Part shown: one piece after another, positions 34,089 to 43,209 of the stretch | How the letters are laid out: each line of letters starts with the position of its first letter | Position numbering within the stretch: the first letter of the stretch is position 1 | NCBI GenBank assembly: GCA_016866355.1 | Contig: VGMN01000004.1 | Location: 62,001 to 126,000, forward strand | Reading direction: 5' to 3' | DNA from: Bacteroidota bacterium | GTDB lineage: Bacteria > Bacteroidota > Bacteroidia > Chitinophagales > Chitinophagaceae | Length of the DNA: 64,000 nt | The notes under the pieces: generated by a model | Told to the model about the DNA's origin: nothing | Database searches by the model: none | The model's input: only the letters and a program-made list of their open reading frames with translations | Position numbers and translations under genes: made by a program

Positions 34089-35429
34089 TTAGAGTAGTTC
34101 TCCCTTTAAACGAAGCAATTCAGTTTCCGCCTGTTTTGTTTGAAATCTAGCGCGAATCAGCCTGGTGAAAGCATCTTGAAGACTTTTTTGGGCTTCTTTT
34201 AATTGAATCAGCGTGGTAGCATTAAGTCGATAGACTTCAAAAACAATCTGCACATTCTCCCTTGCTAAAATTATGTTTTCTTCCTCCAAGCGTAATAACA
34301 GTTGTGCAGCTTGGTATTGATTATAGGCCTGAACAAGGGCTAGATTAATCTGTTGTTTTTGATTTTCAAGCACTAGCTGTTCTCTTTTAAGATTTACTTG
34401 TGCGTTTTGAATGTTTCGACGTACAACCCCGTTGTTAAAAAGGGGGATGCTAGCTGTTAAACCATAGTTTAATCCTCTGTTGCGACTAAAAAGAGGTTGA
34501 AAAGGATTTACTACTGCTTTGTTATCAAGCAGGTTAAAGTTGTATGTTGAGTTGAAATTAACTGTTGGCCATCGATCTGCTTTTTGCTCTTTTAGCGTAG
34601 ACGTTGCAATTGAAATATTTTTTTGCGCTACTAGTATTTGTAAATTCGTACTTTCTACTTTTTCTTGGAGAGTCGAAAGCGAGAGGGTGGGTTTAAATGG
34701 TATAGAATCCGTTACTTCAAATTTGTAGGCGGTTGATTGACCCATTAAGGTGTTTAACTCATTCTTAAGCTGTTGAAGCGTAAAAGACTGTTCTAATTGC
34801 GCTGCTCTCTGTGCATTAAGATCTACTTTGCTTTGCAAAAAATCAGGTTTAGTGCCTGAGCCAATTGATAATTTATACTCCGCTAGCTTTACTCTTTCTA
34901 GATTGATTTGAATTTGTTCTTCAATTGCTTTCAATTGTTGTTTTTGCTGCACTATTGTATAATAGGTATTACTGGCTTGTGAAAGAGTGTTTAATATATT
35001 ATTGCGCAGATTTAGTTCACCTAATTGCTGAAGGGCAGCTGCTCTTTCGCGTGTTGCATATACCCTAAGCCCATTAAAAATTGGCCAGTTTAGCGCTAGT
35101 GCAGCACTGGTATTGTCTGATTGAATCCCTTTTCTCTCACGTATAGCCCCGTCGCTGAATTTTTGATACTGATCATTATTATTAAATACTAAGCCAGTGT
35201 TTGCATTTAATCGGGGCAGGAAGGTTTCTTTACTAAATCCTTTTTCGATAGCTAACGCTGCCGAGTCATTTCTGGCAATGCGAATCCCGTAATTGTTCAA
35301 TAGAACCTGTTCAAAAACTTCCTCTATTCGAAGTAAAGGTAGTTTTTGGGGTATTGATTTTTGAGTAGGTGCTTGTCCTTGACAAAGGGCAGAAAGAAAA
35401 AGTAATATAAGTAAGCCGTAAATATTCAT
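34089..35429 (-). CDS. TolC-family outer membrane efflux protein
   Basis: 446 residues with a signal peptide (about 1-18). Two outer-membrane-efflux-protein repeats of long coiled-coil helices follow, with family-typical ALALNWPIFNGLRVYATRERA and LTASIPLFNNGVVRRNIQNA. It forms the outer-membrane channel of the tripartite pump encoded by the two genes upstream (10 nt gap). Last gene of the efflux operon before purE. Confidence 0.9.
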   Translation of the reverse strand: MNIYGLLILLFLSALCQGQAPTQKSIPQKLPLLRIEEVFEQVLLNNYGIRIARNDSAALAIEKGFSKETFLPRLNANTGLVFNNNDQYQKFSDGAIRERKGIQSDNTSAALALNWPIFNGLRVYATRERAAALQQLGELNLRNNILNTLSQASNTYYTIVQQKQQLKAIEEQIQINLERVKLAEYKLSIGSGTKPDFLQSKVDLNAQRAAQLEQSFTLQQLKNELNTLMGQSTAYKFEVTDSIPFKPTLSLSTLQEKVESTNLQILVAQKNISIATSTLKEQKADRWPTVNFNSTYNFNLLDNKAVVNPFQPLFSRNRGLNYGLTASIPLFNNGVVRRNIQNAQVNLKREQLVLENQKQQINLALVQAYNQYQAAQLLLRLEEENIILARENVQIVFEVYRLNATTLIQLKEAQKSLQDAFTRLIRARFQTKQAETELLRLKGELL

Positions 35430-35438
35430 CCTATTTAT

Positions 35439-38400
35439 TTAAGAGGGACTGACTAATGATTCAATTTCACTTTTCTTTTTGGGTCGGGATAAGTACGTAT
35501 ACATTGATGGAATTACAAATAGTGTAAGTACTAATGAAAATACAATTCCTCCTACAATTACTATTCCTAATGGTATACGACTTGTAGCAGCTGCTCCTAA
35601 GGAGAGAGCCAGCGGAAGTGCCCCTAAAGCCATAGCTAAGCTAGTCATCAAAATGGGGCGTAATCGTTGTCCGGCAGCATCTAATACAGCATCTTGCTTC
35701 GATAACCCACGTAGTTGATTTTTATTGGCAAATTCTACAATTAATATTCCATTTTTAGTAACAAGTCCAATCAACATGATCATGCCAATTTGGGAGAAAA
35801 TATTTAGGGTATGATCAAATGCCCACAAGGAAAGTACGGCACCGGCAATGGCAAGTGGAACGGTAAACATGATAATGAGGGGGTCTATAAAACTCTCAAA
35901 TTGGGCGGCCAATATTAAAAAAATCAAAACCAAGGCAAGTATGAATGCATACAAGGTGTTACTGCTACTTTCCTTAAAATCTCTTGATGTTCCCGTAAGA
36001 GCGGTGGCGTAAGTGTCATCCAAAACTTTTTCTGCAATTTTCTCCATTTCAGTAATACCATCACCAATGGTATATCCTGGTTGCAAACTTGCAGAGATCG
36101 TTGCAGATTTAAATCGGTTAAAATGGTAAATGGAAGGGGGGCTATTTACCTCTTCGGTTTTAATCAGGTTATCCAGGCTAATGAGTTCTCCTTGGTTATT
36201 ACGAACAAAAAGCAAACGTAAATCTCCTGGGTCATCTCTTTCAGCCCGACTTACCTGGCCCACAACGCTATATTGTTTTCCCTCTTTTGTAAAATAGCCC
36301 ATTCTCCGATTACTGTATGCTAATTGTAGGGCTTGTGAGACATCTGCAATGCTTACACCCAAGGAGCCTGCTTTAATTCGGTCTATTTCAACTTTAATTT
36401 CTGGTCTATTAAATTTTAAATCTACATCTGGGTTTAGCAATATTTTACTGTTTCTTGCTTCCTCCAGCAATTTTGGTAATGCCTTGGTTAATTTATCAAA
36501 ATTATTATGTTGAACTACAAACGCAACGGGTTGTCCGCCTCTTCTATTAACAGAAATAGTTTGTTCTTCAATAACAATGGCTCGCCCCTCATTATATTGA
36601 CCTAAATTTTTATTTACTGCCTTAACGATCGAGGACTGACTGCGTTTTCGCTCGGTGGGATCAACAAGCATGACGCGTACATACCCCGTGTTGGAATTAC
36701 CTGTTCCTACAAATCCAGGAGCAGTAAGACTAAATAACATACGTTTTTCCGGAACAGAGTCAATTACCATATCTGTTACAGAGGAGATGTAACGATCCAT
36801 GGCATCAAATGAAGTTCCTTCGGGAGCTGTCAACTGAATTCGAAATTGGCTTCGATCTTCCAGTGGGGCTAGTTCTGATTGTAAACCAGATCCAATCAGA
36901 TAAATTGAGGCTAAGCAAGCAATAATAATTAAGAATGCCATCCACTTTACCTGCATAAAACCTGCTAAAAGTTTTTTGTACACACTGTCCATACCTACAA
37001 AAAATGGTTCGGACCACTTGTAGAAGCGAGAATGATCAGATGGATTTTTTCGATTCAGCTTTACATTCAGAACGGGTGTCAGTGTAAGCGAGACAAAAGC
37101 AGAAATTAGCACTGCACCAGATACCACTACTCCAAATTCTCTAAATAACCGACCTACAAATCCCTCTAAAAAAATGATAGGAAGGAATACAACGGCAAGC
37201 GTAATCGAAGTTGCAATTACGGCAAAGTAAATCTCCTTTGAGCCCTCCAAGGCAGCTTGCCACTTATTCATTCCTTTTTCTATACGCTTGTAAATATTTT
37301 CGGTTACTACTATTCCATCGTCTACAACAAGACCGGTTGCTAATACAATCGCTAACAAGGACAGTACGTTAATGGTGAACCCCATTAAATACATAATGAA
37401 AAAGGAGCCAATCAATGATACTGGTATATCTATAAGCGGTCGTAACGCAATAATCCAATCCCTGAAAAAAGCGTAAATAATCATCACAACCAGCAAAAAC
37501 GAAATCATCAGTGTCTCTCTTACTTCCAGAATAGATTTCTTGATGAATCGAGTTTGATCCATCCCTACATTTAATTTGATATCCGCAGGCACATCTTTTT
37601 TAATTTGCTCAATGCGTTTATAAAATTCATCGGCAATCGCAACATAATTGGAGCCGGGCTGAGGGATCAGTGCAATAGATATCATGGGGATTCCATTGCC
37701 GCGTAATAATGTTTCCTCATTCTCTGGACCCAGGGTCACTTCACCTACATCATTGAGTCGAACTTCATTACCTGCTGTGTTTCGAATGATAAGGCTGTTA
37801 AAATCATCCTCGCTTTCTAGTTTTCCAAATGTTCTTACAGACAGTTCAATGGAGTTGCCGTATATTTTTCCGGCTGGGAGTTCTGTATTCTCTCTTGTAA
37901 GAGCTTGCTGAACATCATTTACGGTTATTCCTCTGGCAGTTAGCTTGTTTGGATCAAGCCAAATTCGCATTGCGTATTTCTTCTCTCCCCAAATTTGTAC
38001 TCCACTTACACCCGGTATGGTTTGAAGACGCTCTACCAATACGTTTGTTGCAAACTCAGTGATCTGTAGCGGATTTCTTAGTTCGCTCTGTACGGTCATT
38101 GATATAATCGATTCTGAACTGGCATCGGCTTTGGAGACTACAGGAGGAGAGTCTAAGTCTGATGGTAAGGAACGTACAGCTTGTGAAACTTTATCACGAA
38201 CATCATTTGCGGCCGCTTCCAGATCAATACCTAACTCAAACTCTACATTGATATTGCTGGTACCATTACTGCTGGAAGAGGTAATGTTTCGAATTCCTGC
38301 AATACCATTAATCGCTTTTTCAAGCGGTTCTGTGATTTGTGTTTCAACAATGTCAGGATTGGCACCTGGATATGAAGTTCTGACACTAATGTTAGGAGGA

Positions 38401-38522
38401 TCAATAGCAGGATAGTCTCTAACGCCCAGGAACTGAAAGCCGATTACTCCAAAAAGAACAATTAAAATATTCATGACCACGGCCAATACCGGTCGTCTTA
38501 AACTTAGCTCGGCGATATTCAT
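35439..38522 (-). CDS. RND efflux pump inner-membrane permease (HAE1/AcrB type)
   Basis: 1027 residues, full length. It has the AcrB-like layout: N-terminal helix LSLRRPVLAVVMNILIVL, first large periplasmic loop, the helix-4 proton-relay pair DD in TGLVVDDGIVVTENIYKR, a second periplasmic loop (about 555-860), and the family segment QIGMIMLIGLVTKNGILI near residue 935. It exports hydrophobic or amphiphilic compounds with proton antiport. The start overlaps the adaptor gene by ATGA, and the TolC-like gene follows by 10 nt, so a complete pump is encoded. Substrate unknown. Confidence 0.93.
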   Translation of the reverse strand: MNIAELSLRRPVLAVVMNILIVLFGVIGFQFLGVRDYPAIDPPNISVRTSYPGANPDIVETQITEPLEKAINGIAGIRNITSSSSNGTSNINVEFELGIDLEAAANDVRDKVSQAVRSLPSDLDSPPVVSKADASSESIISMTVQSELRNPLQITEFATNVLVERLQTIPGVSGVQIWGEKKYAMRIWLDPNKLTARGITVNDVQQALTRENTELPAGKIYGNSIELSVRTFGKLESEDDFNSLIIRNTAGNEVRLNDVGEVTLGPENEETLLRGNGIPMISIALIPQPGSNYVAIADEFYKRIEQIKKDVPADIKLNVGMDQTRFIKKSILEVRETLMISFLLVVMIIYAFFRDWIIALRPLIDIPVSLIGSFFIMYLMGFTINVLSLLAIVLATGLVVDDGIVVTENIYKRIEKGMNKWQAALEGSKEIYFAVIATSITLAVVFLPIIFLEGFVGRLFREFGVVVSGAVLISAFVSLTLTPVLNVKLNRKNPSDHSRFYKWSEPFFVGMDSVYKKLLAGFMQVKWMAFLIIIACLASIYLIGSGLQSELAPLEDRSQFRIQLTAPEGTSFDAMDRYISSVTDMVIDSVPEKRMLFSLTAPGFVGTGNSNTGYVRVMLVDPTERKRSQSSIVKAVNKNLGQYNEGRAIVIEEQTISVNRRGGQPVAFVVQHNNFDKLTKALPKLLEEARNSKILLNPDVDLKFNRPEIKVEIDRIKAGSLGVSIADVSQALQLAYSNRRMGYFTKEGKQYSVVGQVSRAERDDPGDLRLLFVRNNQGELISLDNLIKTEEVNSPPSIYHFNRFKSATISASLQPGYTIGDGITEMEKIAEKVLDDTYATALTGTSRDFKESSSNTLYAFILALVLIFLILAAQFESFIDPLIIMFTVPLAIAGAVLSLWAFDHTLNIFSQIGMIMLIGLVTKNGILIVEFANKNQLRGLSKQDAVLDAAGQRLRPILMTSLAMALGALPLALSLGAAATSRIPLGIVIVGGIVFSLVLTLFVIPSMYTYLSRPKKKSEIESLVSPS

Positions 38523-39583
38523 GGTTGTGGATTCTGAATGTTGCGAATTGTTATTTTACCCTCAGGACGAATACTCATCAGTCCAGTTACCACGATGGTA
38601 TCTCCAATGCGTAGTCCCTCAATAATTTGAATTTTTTCTGCACTTCTGACACCAGTGGTCACATCTTGAAACTGGGCTATTCCGTTTCTATAAACGATTA
38701 TTTTCTTTCCTCGCGCTTGTGGCAGGATTGCTTGTGCAGGGACAAGCAGTGCGTTAGGATCAGGATCAAAACTTATTTTAATTTTTGCAAAACTTCCTGG
38801 TAATACAGCTTTTGTTGGGTTGATTAGTTGTGCTCGAACCAGCAAGCTTCTGCTTTTTTCTTCTACATTGGGATCAATGGCTATTATTTTAGCATTAGTT
38901 TCCGCTGTATTACCTGCTGTAACAAGAGCTACCAGTTGACCGAGTTTAATCCTTGCGCTATATTTTTCGGGGATTGAGAAGTCAACCTTTAGTATATTAT
39001 TTTGATTGATTTTTGTAATCACATTTGCAGGAGTGACATAGGCGCCAACACTAATATTCTTTAAGCTGATCTGGCCATTGAACGGGGCCTTTATCTCAGT
39101 TTTCTCCAAGCTAGTTTTAATAATTCCTATGTCTGCTTTCAAGTTATTGACTTGTAGCAGGCTAATATCATAGTCTTGCTGACTGATTCCTTGGACTTTT
39201 AGCAACTGTGCTTGCCGCTCCTCCGTTTTTTGAGCTAATTGTAATTGTACTTCTAGTTTTCTCAATTGTGCAACTAAGTCACCGTCGTAAAGTTTGGCTA
39301 ATACAGTTCCTTTATCAATTGTTTTTCCTTCTTGTAGATTTAGGGTCACGATACGTCCGGACATTTCAGGGTGTATCTCAACTGATTCATTAGCAAGAAT
39401 GTTTCCGGGAACTTCTAGCGTTTCGGCAAACGAAGCTGGTTGAACTATATAGGCTTGTACACCGGTCGATTTATTTTTTTCACCCCCATTTTTATCATTT
39501 TTAGGAGATTTAGAAGGGGAGCTATCACAGGCCAGCAGAGAGGCTGCTAACAACAGATAGGTTGACCAGCATTTGAGTTTCAT
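38519..39583 (-). CDS. RND efflux periplasmic adaptor (membrane fusion protein), lipoprotein
   Basis: About 354 residues from the ATG at 39583. The signal peptide ends in lipobox SLLAC (C19), so the adaptor is anchored by lipid. The order is barrel-sandwich hybrid part 1 (GRIVTLNLQEGKTIDKGTVL), a helical hairpin, barrel part 2 (IKAPFNGQISLKNISVGAYV), a beta-barrel, and a membrane-proximal domain. An in-frame TTG two codons upstream (39589) is a less likely start. First gene of the pump operon, 41 nt after purK, and probably co-transcribed with it. Confidence 0.9.
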   Translation of the reverse strand: MKLKCWSTYLLLAASLLACDSSPSKSPKNDKNGGEKNKSTGVQAYIVQPASFAETLEVPGNILANESVEIHPEMSGRIVTLNLQEGKTIDKGTVLAKLYDGDLVAQLRKLEVQLQLAQKTEERQAQLLKVQGISQQDYDISLLQVNNLKADIGIIKTSLEKTEIKAPFNGQISLKNISVGAYVTPANVITKINQNNILKVDFSIPEKYSARIKLGQLVALVTAGNTAETNAKIIAIDPNVEEKSRSLLVRAQLINPTKAVLPGSFAKIKISFDPDPNALLVPAQAILPQARGKKIIVYRNGIAQFQDVTTGVRSAEKIQIIEGLRIGDTIVVTGLMSIRPEGKITIRNIQNPQP

Positions 39584-39623
39584 AAGCAAAATTGTTGAGC
39601 GGGATTAATGTAACGTTTTTTGA

Positions 39624-40754
39624 CTAGTTTTCTTTTGCAATTGATCGAATTGTTTTTTTTATCCAATCCGCTACAACTGCAGCCGCTGGCGGCTCTACGT
39701 TAAGTGCAGTTACATGCCCCATTTTTCTTCCTGGTTTAGTTTCTGATTTGCCGTACCAATGTAAAAATAGATTCGATTTAGCGCTTAATTCTTTTTTTCC
39801 TTCCAAAAGGGCTTTGCCGCTATGTCCATCAGCTCCAATAATATTTACCATTATCGAGGGGGAAAGAATCTCAGTAGGCCCCAGCGGTATATTTAGCAGC
39901 ACCTGCCAAAGCAGTTCAAATTGCGAGGTAGCAAGGGCCTCAATACTGTGATGCCCGCTGTTGTGAACCCGAGGGGCTGTTTCATTGACAAGAACAGTTC
40001 CTGATTTATCTACAAATAACTCGACCGCAAAAATTCCTGGAGAATTGAATGCACGAACCAGGTTAGATGCAATTTTTAAGACTTGTTCAGTAATTTTTTG
40101 ATCGAGAATTGCGGGACATAGCTGATAGTCCAATAAGTTTAGACGGGGATTAAATACCATTTCAACTGCTGGGCAAATTACAACACTTCCATCTGAGGCA
40201 ACTGCTACTTGAATTGCAATCTCTTTTTCAATTTCTGCCATCTTTTCAAGCACGGATGGGGCATCAAATCCGAGTGTCAAATCAGCCTCTGTTTTTATCA
40301 GTACCACGCCTTTGCCATCATACCCCCCAACTCCAATTTTATGTACGGCAGGCAAGAATTGTGTTAGCGATAAAAGTTCTTTTTGTTGGTTGGTAATATG
40401 ATAGGGGGAGGTTGGGATATTGTGGTTGGTATAGAATTCCTTTTGGGTAATTTTATTTTGAATAATTCTCAATACAGCCGGGCGGGGTATTACATTGATT
40501 CCTTCTTCTTCCAGCTTTTCTAAAGCTTCTACGCAAACCTGTTCAATTTCAATGGTGATGCAATCTAGTTTTTTACCAAACTGATACACGGTATCAAAAT
40601 CCTTAATATCGCCTAGTGTAAAGTGGTCACAAAGTAAACGAGCGGGGCAGTTTTCCTGATTTTCAAGTATATGTGTTTCAACCTCAAATTTTGTGGCAGC
40701 TTCCAGTAGCATCCGTCCCAACTGCCCTCCGCCAAGTATCCCAACTTTGATCAT
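39624..40754 (-). CDS. purK: 5-(carboxyamino)imidazole ribonucleotide synthase PurK
   Basis: 376 residues, ATP-grasp fold. It starts MIKVGILGGGQLGRMLLEAA and shows VHKIGVGGYDGKGVVLI, then FAVELFVDKSGTVLVNETAPR and RVHNSGHHSIEA, all PurK signatures. It makes N5-CAIR from AIR, bicarbonate and ATP, feeding PurE. Promoter box TATCTTTG ends 4 nt before the ATG, so the mRNA should have almost no leader. Divergent from hppD across a 44-nt gap. Confidence 0.95.
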   Translation of the reverse strand: MIKVGILGGGQLGRMLLEAATKFEVETHILENQENCPARLLCDHFTLGDIKDFDTVYQFGKKLDCITIEIEQVCVEALEKLEEEGINVIPRPAVLRIIQNKITQKEFYTNHNIPTSPYHITNQQKELLSLTQFLPAVHKIGVGGYDGKGVVLIKTEADLTLGFDAPSVLEKMAEIEKEIAIQVAVASDGSVVICPAVEMVFNPRLNLLDYQLCPAILDQKITEQVLKIASNLVRAFNSPGIFAVELFVDKSGTVLVNETAPRVHNSGHHSIEALATSQFELLWQVLLNIPLGPTEILSPSIMVNIIGADGHSGKALLEGKKELSAKSNLFLHWYGKSETKPGRKMGHVTALNVEPPAAAVVADWIKKTIRSIAKEN

Positions 40755-40758
40755 CTGA

Positions 40759-40766
40759 CAAAGATA
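40759..40766 (-). promoter_or_regulatory. -7 promoter box for purK (leaderless arrangement)
   Basis: The minus strand reads TATCTTTG, an exact TAnnTTTG match, followed by TCAG and then the start ATG. If transcription begins 4-6 nt downstream of the box, as is usual, the message begins at or inside the start codon. Confidence 0.55.
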
Positions 40767-40786
40767 GCCGAGCGGATAAAATAAAT

Positions 40787-40794
40787 TACTTTTG
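40787..40794 (+). promoter_or_regulatory. -7 promoter box for hppD (leaderless arrangement)
   Basis: TACTTTTG is an exact TAnnTTTG match. It is followed by CTTT and then the start ATG at 40799. The box pairs with the opposing purK box 20 nt away, making a very compact divergent promoter. Confidence 0.55.
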
Positions 40795-40798
40795 CTTT

Positions 40799-41932
40799 AT
40801 GAAAACAACGCTTGCAAGCCCCCTGAACACCAGTCAAACTACTGACTTTTTGCCCTTGGAGGGAACGGATTATGTTGAGTTCTATGTAGGAAATGCCAAA
40901 CAGGCCGCTCATTATTACATGAGTGCCTTTGGTTTTCAAGCATTGGCCTATGCAGGTCCTGAAACGGGAATAAGGGATCGTGCTAGTTATGCTGTTCGGC
41001 AGCACAAATTGACCTTTGTACTTACCACACCATTGCGAACTGATAATCCAATAGCTGACCATATTTACAAACACGGCGATGGTGTCAAAGCACTTTCCCT
41101 ACGGGTACCAGATGCGACCCGTGCTTGGGAGGAAACAACAAAACGTGGTGCTCAGTCCTACATGGAGCCGCAGAAAATGCAGGACAAAGATGGGGAGGTG
41201 GTTATGAGTGGTATTCATACCTATGGAGATACCGTTCATTTGTTTATAGAACGAAAGAATTATAATGGCACATTTATGCCTGGTTATCGTCCTTGGTCAA
41301 ATCCTCATTTTCAACCTAGTGATTGTGGATTGCTCTATGTTGATCATTGTGTGGGGAATGTTGGATGGAATCAGATGAATAAATGGGTTTCCTTTTATGA
41401 AGAGGTGCTAGGATTCAAGAATATTTTATCTTTTGATGACGAAGATATTTCAACTGAATACTCCGCCTTGATGAGTAAAGTAATGAGTAGTGGCAATGGC
41501 TTCGTCAAATTTCCAATCAATGAGCCGGCAGAGGGAAAGAAAAAAAGTCAAGTAGAAGAGTACCTGGATTTTTATAATGGAGAAGGGTGTCAGCACGTAG
41601 CCATGGCTACAAATGATATTGTACAAACTGTGACAGCACTCAAGAAAAGGGGGGTTGAGTTTTTGCAAGTACCAACCACCTATTATGACACACTCCTTGA
41701 TCGCGTGGGCTCCATCGATGAAGACTTAACGCCGCTAAAGGAATTGGGTATTCTTGTAGATCGTGATAATGAAGGTTATTTACTTCAGATATTTACAAAG
41801 CCAGTTGAGGATCGTCCTACGCTATTTTTTGAGATTATCCAGCGTAAAGGGGCTGTTAGTTTTGGTAAGGGTAATTTCAAGGCGTTGTTTGAAGCAATAG
41901 AAAGAGAGCAAGAAGCAAGGGGAAACCTCTAG
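40799..41932 (+). CDS. hppD: 4-hydroxyphenylpyruvate dioxygenase
   Basis: 377 residues with two vicinal-oxygen-chelate halves. The iron ligands of the C-terminal half are H183 in YVDHCVGNVG, H266 in GCQHVAMATNDI and E345 in TLFFEIIQRKG. The end motif KGNFKALFEAIEREQ is typical. It converts 4-hydroxyphenylpyruvate to homogentisate in tyrosine breakdown. No homogentisate dioxygenase or fumarylacetoacetase gene is nearby, so the rest of the pathway must be elsewhere. Confidence 0.95.
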   Translation: MKTTLASPLNTSQTTDFLPLEGTDYVEFYVGNAKQAAHYYMSAFGFQALAYAGPETGIRDRASYAVRQHKLTFVLTTPLRTDNPIADHIYKHGDGVKALSLRVPDATRAWEETTKRGAQSYMEPQKMQDKDGEVVMSGIHTYGDTVHLFIERKNYNGTFMPGYRPWSNPHFQPSDCGLLYVDHCVGNVGWNQMNKWVSFYEEVLGFKNILSFDDEDISTEYSALMSKVMSSGNGFVKFPINEPAEGKKKSQVEEYLDFYNGEGCQHVAMATNDIVQTVTALKKRGVEFLQVPTTYYDTLLDRVGSIDEDLTPLKELGILVDRDNEGYLLQIFTKPVEDRPTLFFEIIQRKGAVSFGKGNFKALFEAIEREQEARGNL

Positions 41933-41962
41933 TTGGTTGCTTCTTAACCGATATTCCCTTCG

Positions 41963-41970
41963 TACATTCG
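41963..41970 (+). promoter_or_regulatory. Possible -7 box for the L,D-transpeptidase gene (leaderless arrangement)
   Basis: TACATTCG, one base from TAnnTTTG, ends 4 nt before the ATG at 41975, the same spacing as at purK, hppD and the IscA-like gene. Confidence 0.4.
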
Positions 41971-41974
41971 TATT

Positions 41975-43204
41975 ATGCAACGCTGCAAGCTTTTGCTGCT
42001 TTTGTTTTTTTATTGTTCAGCACAGGGTTGGACGCAACCTGGATACAATCTTGGTGCTGGCCCTTCCGCACCTTATCTTTCGTTTGTCGACTACCAAAAA
42101 AGTTTTCCTCGTCCACAAGAGGCGATGCAACGAAAGTTGGATACATTAAAAAAGCAGTTTATTGCAAAAAAATTGAAGTGGCCTGTTTCGCAAGTTTATA
42201 TTCGATCATTCAAGTATGACAGTCAACTTGAAGTGTGGGTGAAGCAATCCACAGAATCTGTTTTTAGTCTATTTAAAACATATCCTGTTTGTGCGCTGGC
42301 TGGTTCATTAGGTCCCAAGCGTGTACAAGGGGATTATCAGGTTCCTGAGGGGTTTTACTATATCAATGAGTTTAACCCCTTCAGTAATTACTATCTCTCT
42401 CTTGGCTTAAACTATCCTAATGCCAGTGATCGAATTCTAAGCGATTCCAGTAAGCCTGGCGGAGATATTTATATTCATGGTAGTTGTGTGACCGTCGGAT
42501 GTATTCCAATTACTGACCAACAAATCGACGAATTATACATTCTGGCAACGTTTGCCCGCGATGCGGGACAGGACTTTATACCCGTTCACATTTTTCCTTG
42601 TCGATTTGATGTGCCCAGGAGCAAGGCCTACTTGGATGAACTAACTAAGGATGATCCTATTTTAAAAAATTTTTCTGAAAAATTAGCAGATGCTTATTTC
42701 TATTTTGAAAAAAATAAAAAACTTCCCATTGTGTTAATCACCGGGGATGGACAATATCATATTAATGATTCACCGCGTGGGGCAACTTCAGCACGTGCTA
42801 CTATTGCTGCCTCCTTGCCAACTGGGGAAATTGCGGCCACTTTGCCTCGCACATTACCCTCCAAGCGAGTTAGAACTATCCCCAAACTTGTAGAAGTGGT
42901 AGATCAATGGCCACAGTTCCCTGGAGGAATAACTGCCTTTAATAGTTATCTAGACCAGGTTTCTGCTGCTATGCGTATTATTTTGCCTGCTGATTTTATA
43001 AAAGTTTATGTTCAATTTGAGTTTGTAGTGGATCGTGATGGCACTCCTGTTAATTTCAAAATACTAAAGGGGCTTGCCGATAACAGCACCCTTCAGCAAA
43101 CATTAATTGAAAAGTTGGAGCAAATGCAAGTTTGGAAGCCCGCAAAACTTAATGGAGTCCCCGTGGCAAAAAAACTTACTCAAACACTAACCCTTCAAAA
43201 ATAA
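41975..43204 (+). CDS. Secreted L,D-transpeptidase (YkuD fold) fused to a TonB C-terminal-like domain
   Basis: 409 residues with a signal peptide (about 1-21). The YkuD-type catalytic region (about 70-195) has H168 in YIHGS and C176 in VTVGCIPIT, the HxxSxGC pattern of the YafK-like subfamily. A linker of about 100 residues follows. The last ~100 residues (FPGGITAFNSYL, then VQFEFVVDRDGTPVNFKIL and QVWKPAKLNGVPVAKKL) match the TonB C-terminal domain. The enzyme should cut or crosslink peptidoglycan peptides or attach proteins to them. The TonB-like domain may bind an outer membrane protein or another periplasmic partner. Transcribed alone, 6 nt before fbp. Confidence 0.8.
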   Translation: MQRCKLLLLLFFYCSAQGWTQPGYNLGAGPSAPYLSFVDYQKSFPRPQEAMQRKLDTLKKQFIAKKLKWPVSQVYIRSFKYDSQLEVWVKQSTESVFSLFKTYPVCALAGSLGPKRVQGDYQVPEGFYYINEFNPFSNYYLSLGLNYPNASDRILSDSSKPGGDIYIHGSCVTVGCIPITDQQIDELYILATFARDAGQDFIPVHIFPCRFDVPRSKAYLDELTKDDPILKNFSEKLADAYFYFEKNKKLPIVLITGDGQYHINDSPRGATSARATIAASLPTGEIAATLPRTLPSKRVRTIPKLVEVVDQWPQFPGGITAFNSYLDQVSAAMRIILPADFIKVYVQFEFVVDRDGTPVNFKILKGLADNSTLQQTLIEKLEQMQVWKPAKLNGVPVAKKLTQTLTLQK

Positions 43205-43209
43205 AAGGC

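Noticed and set aside
38059..38415. 118-residue plus-strand reading frame
   Set aside because: Antisense to the RND permease gene, with no recognisable motif.
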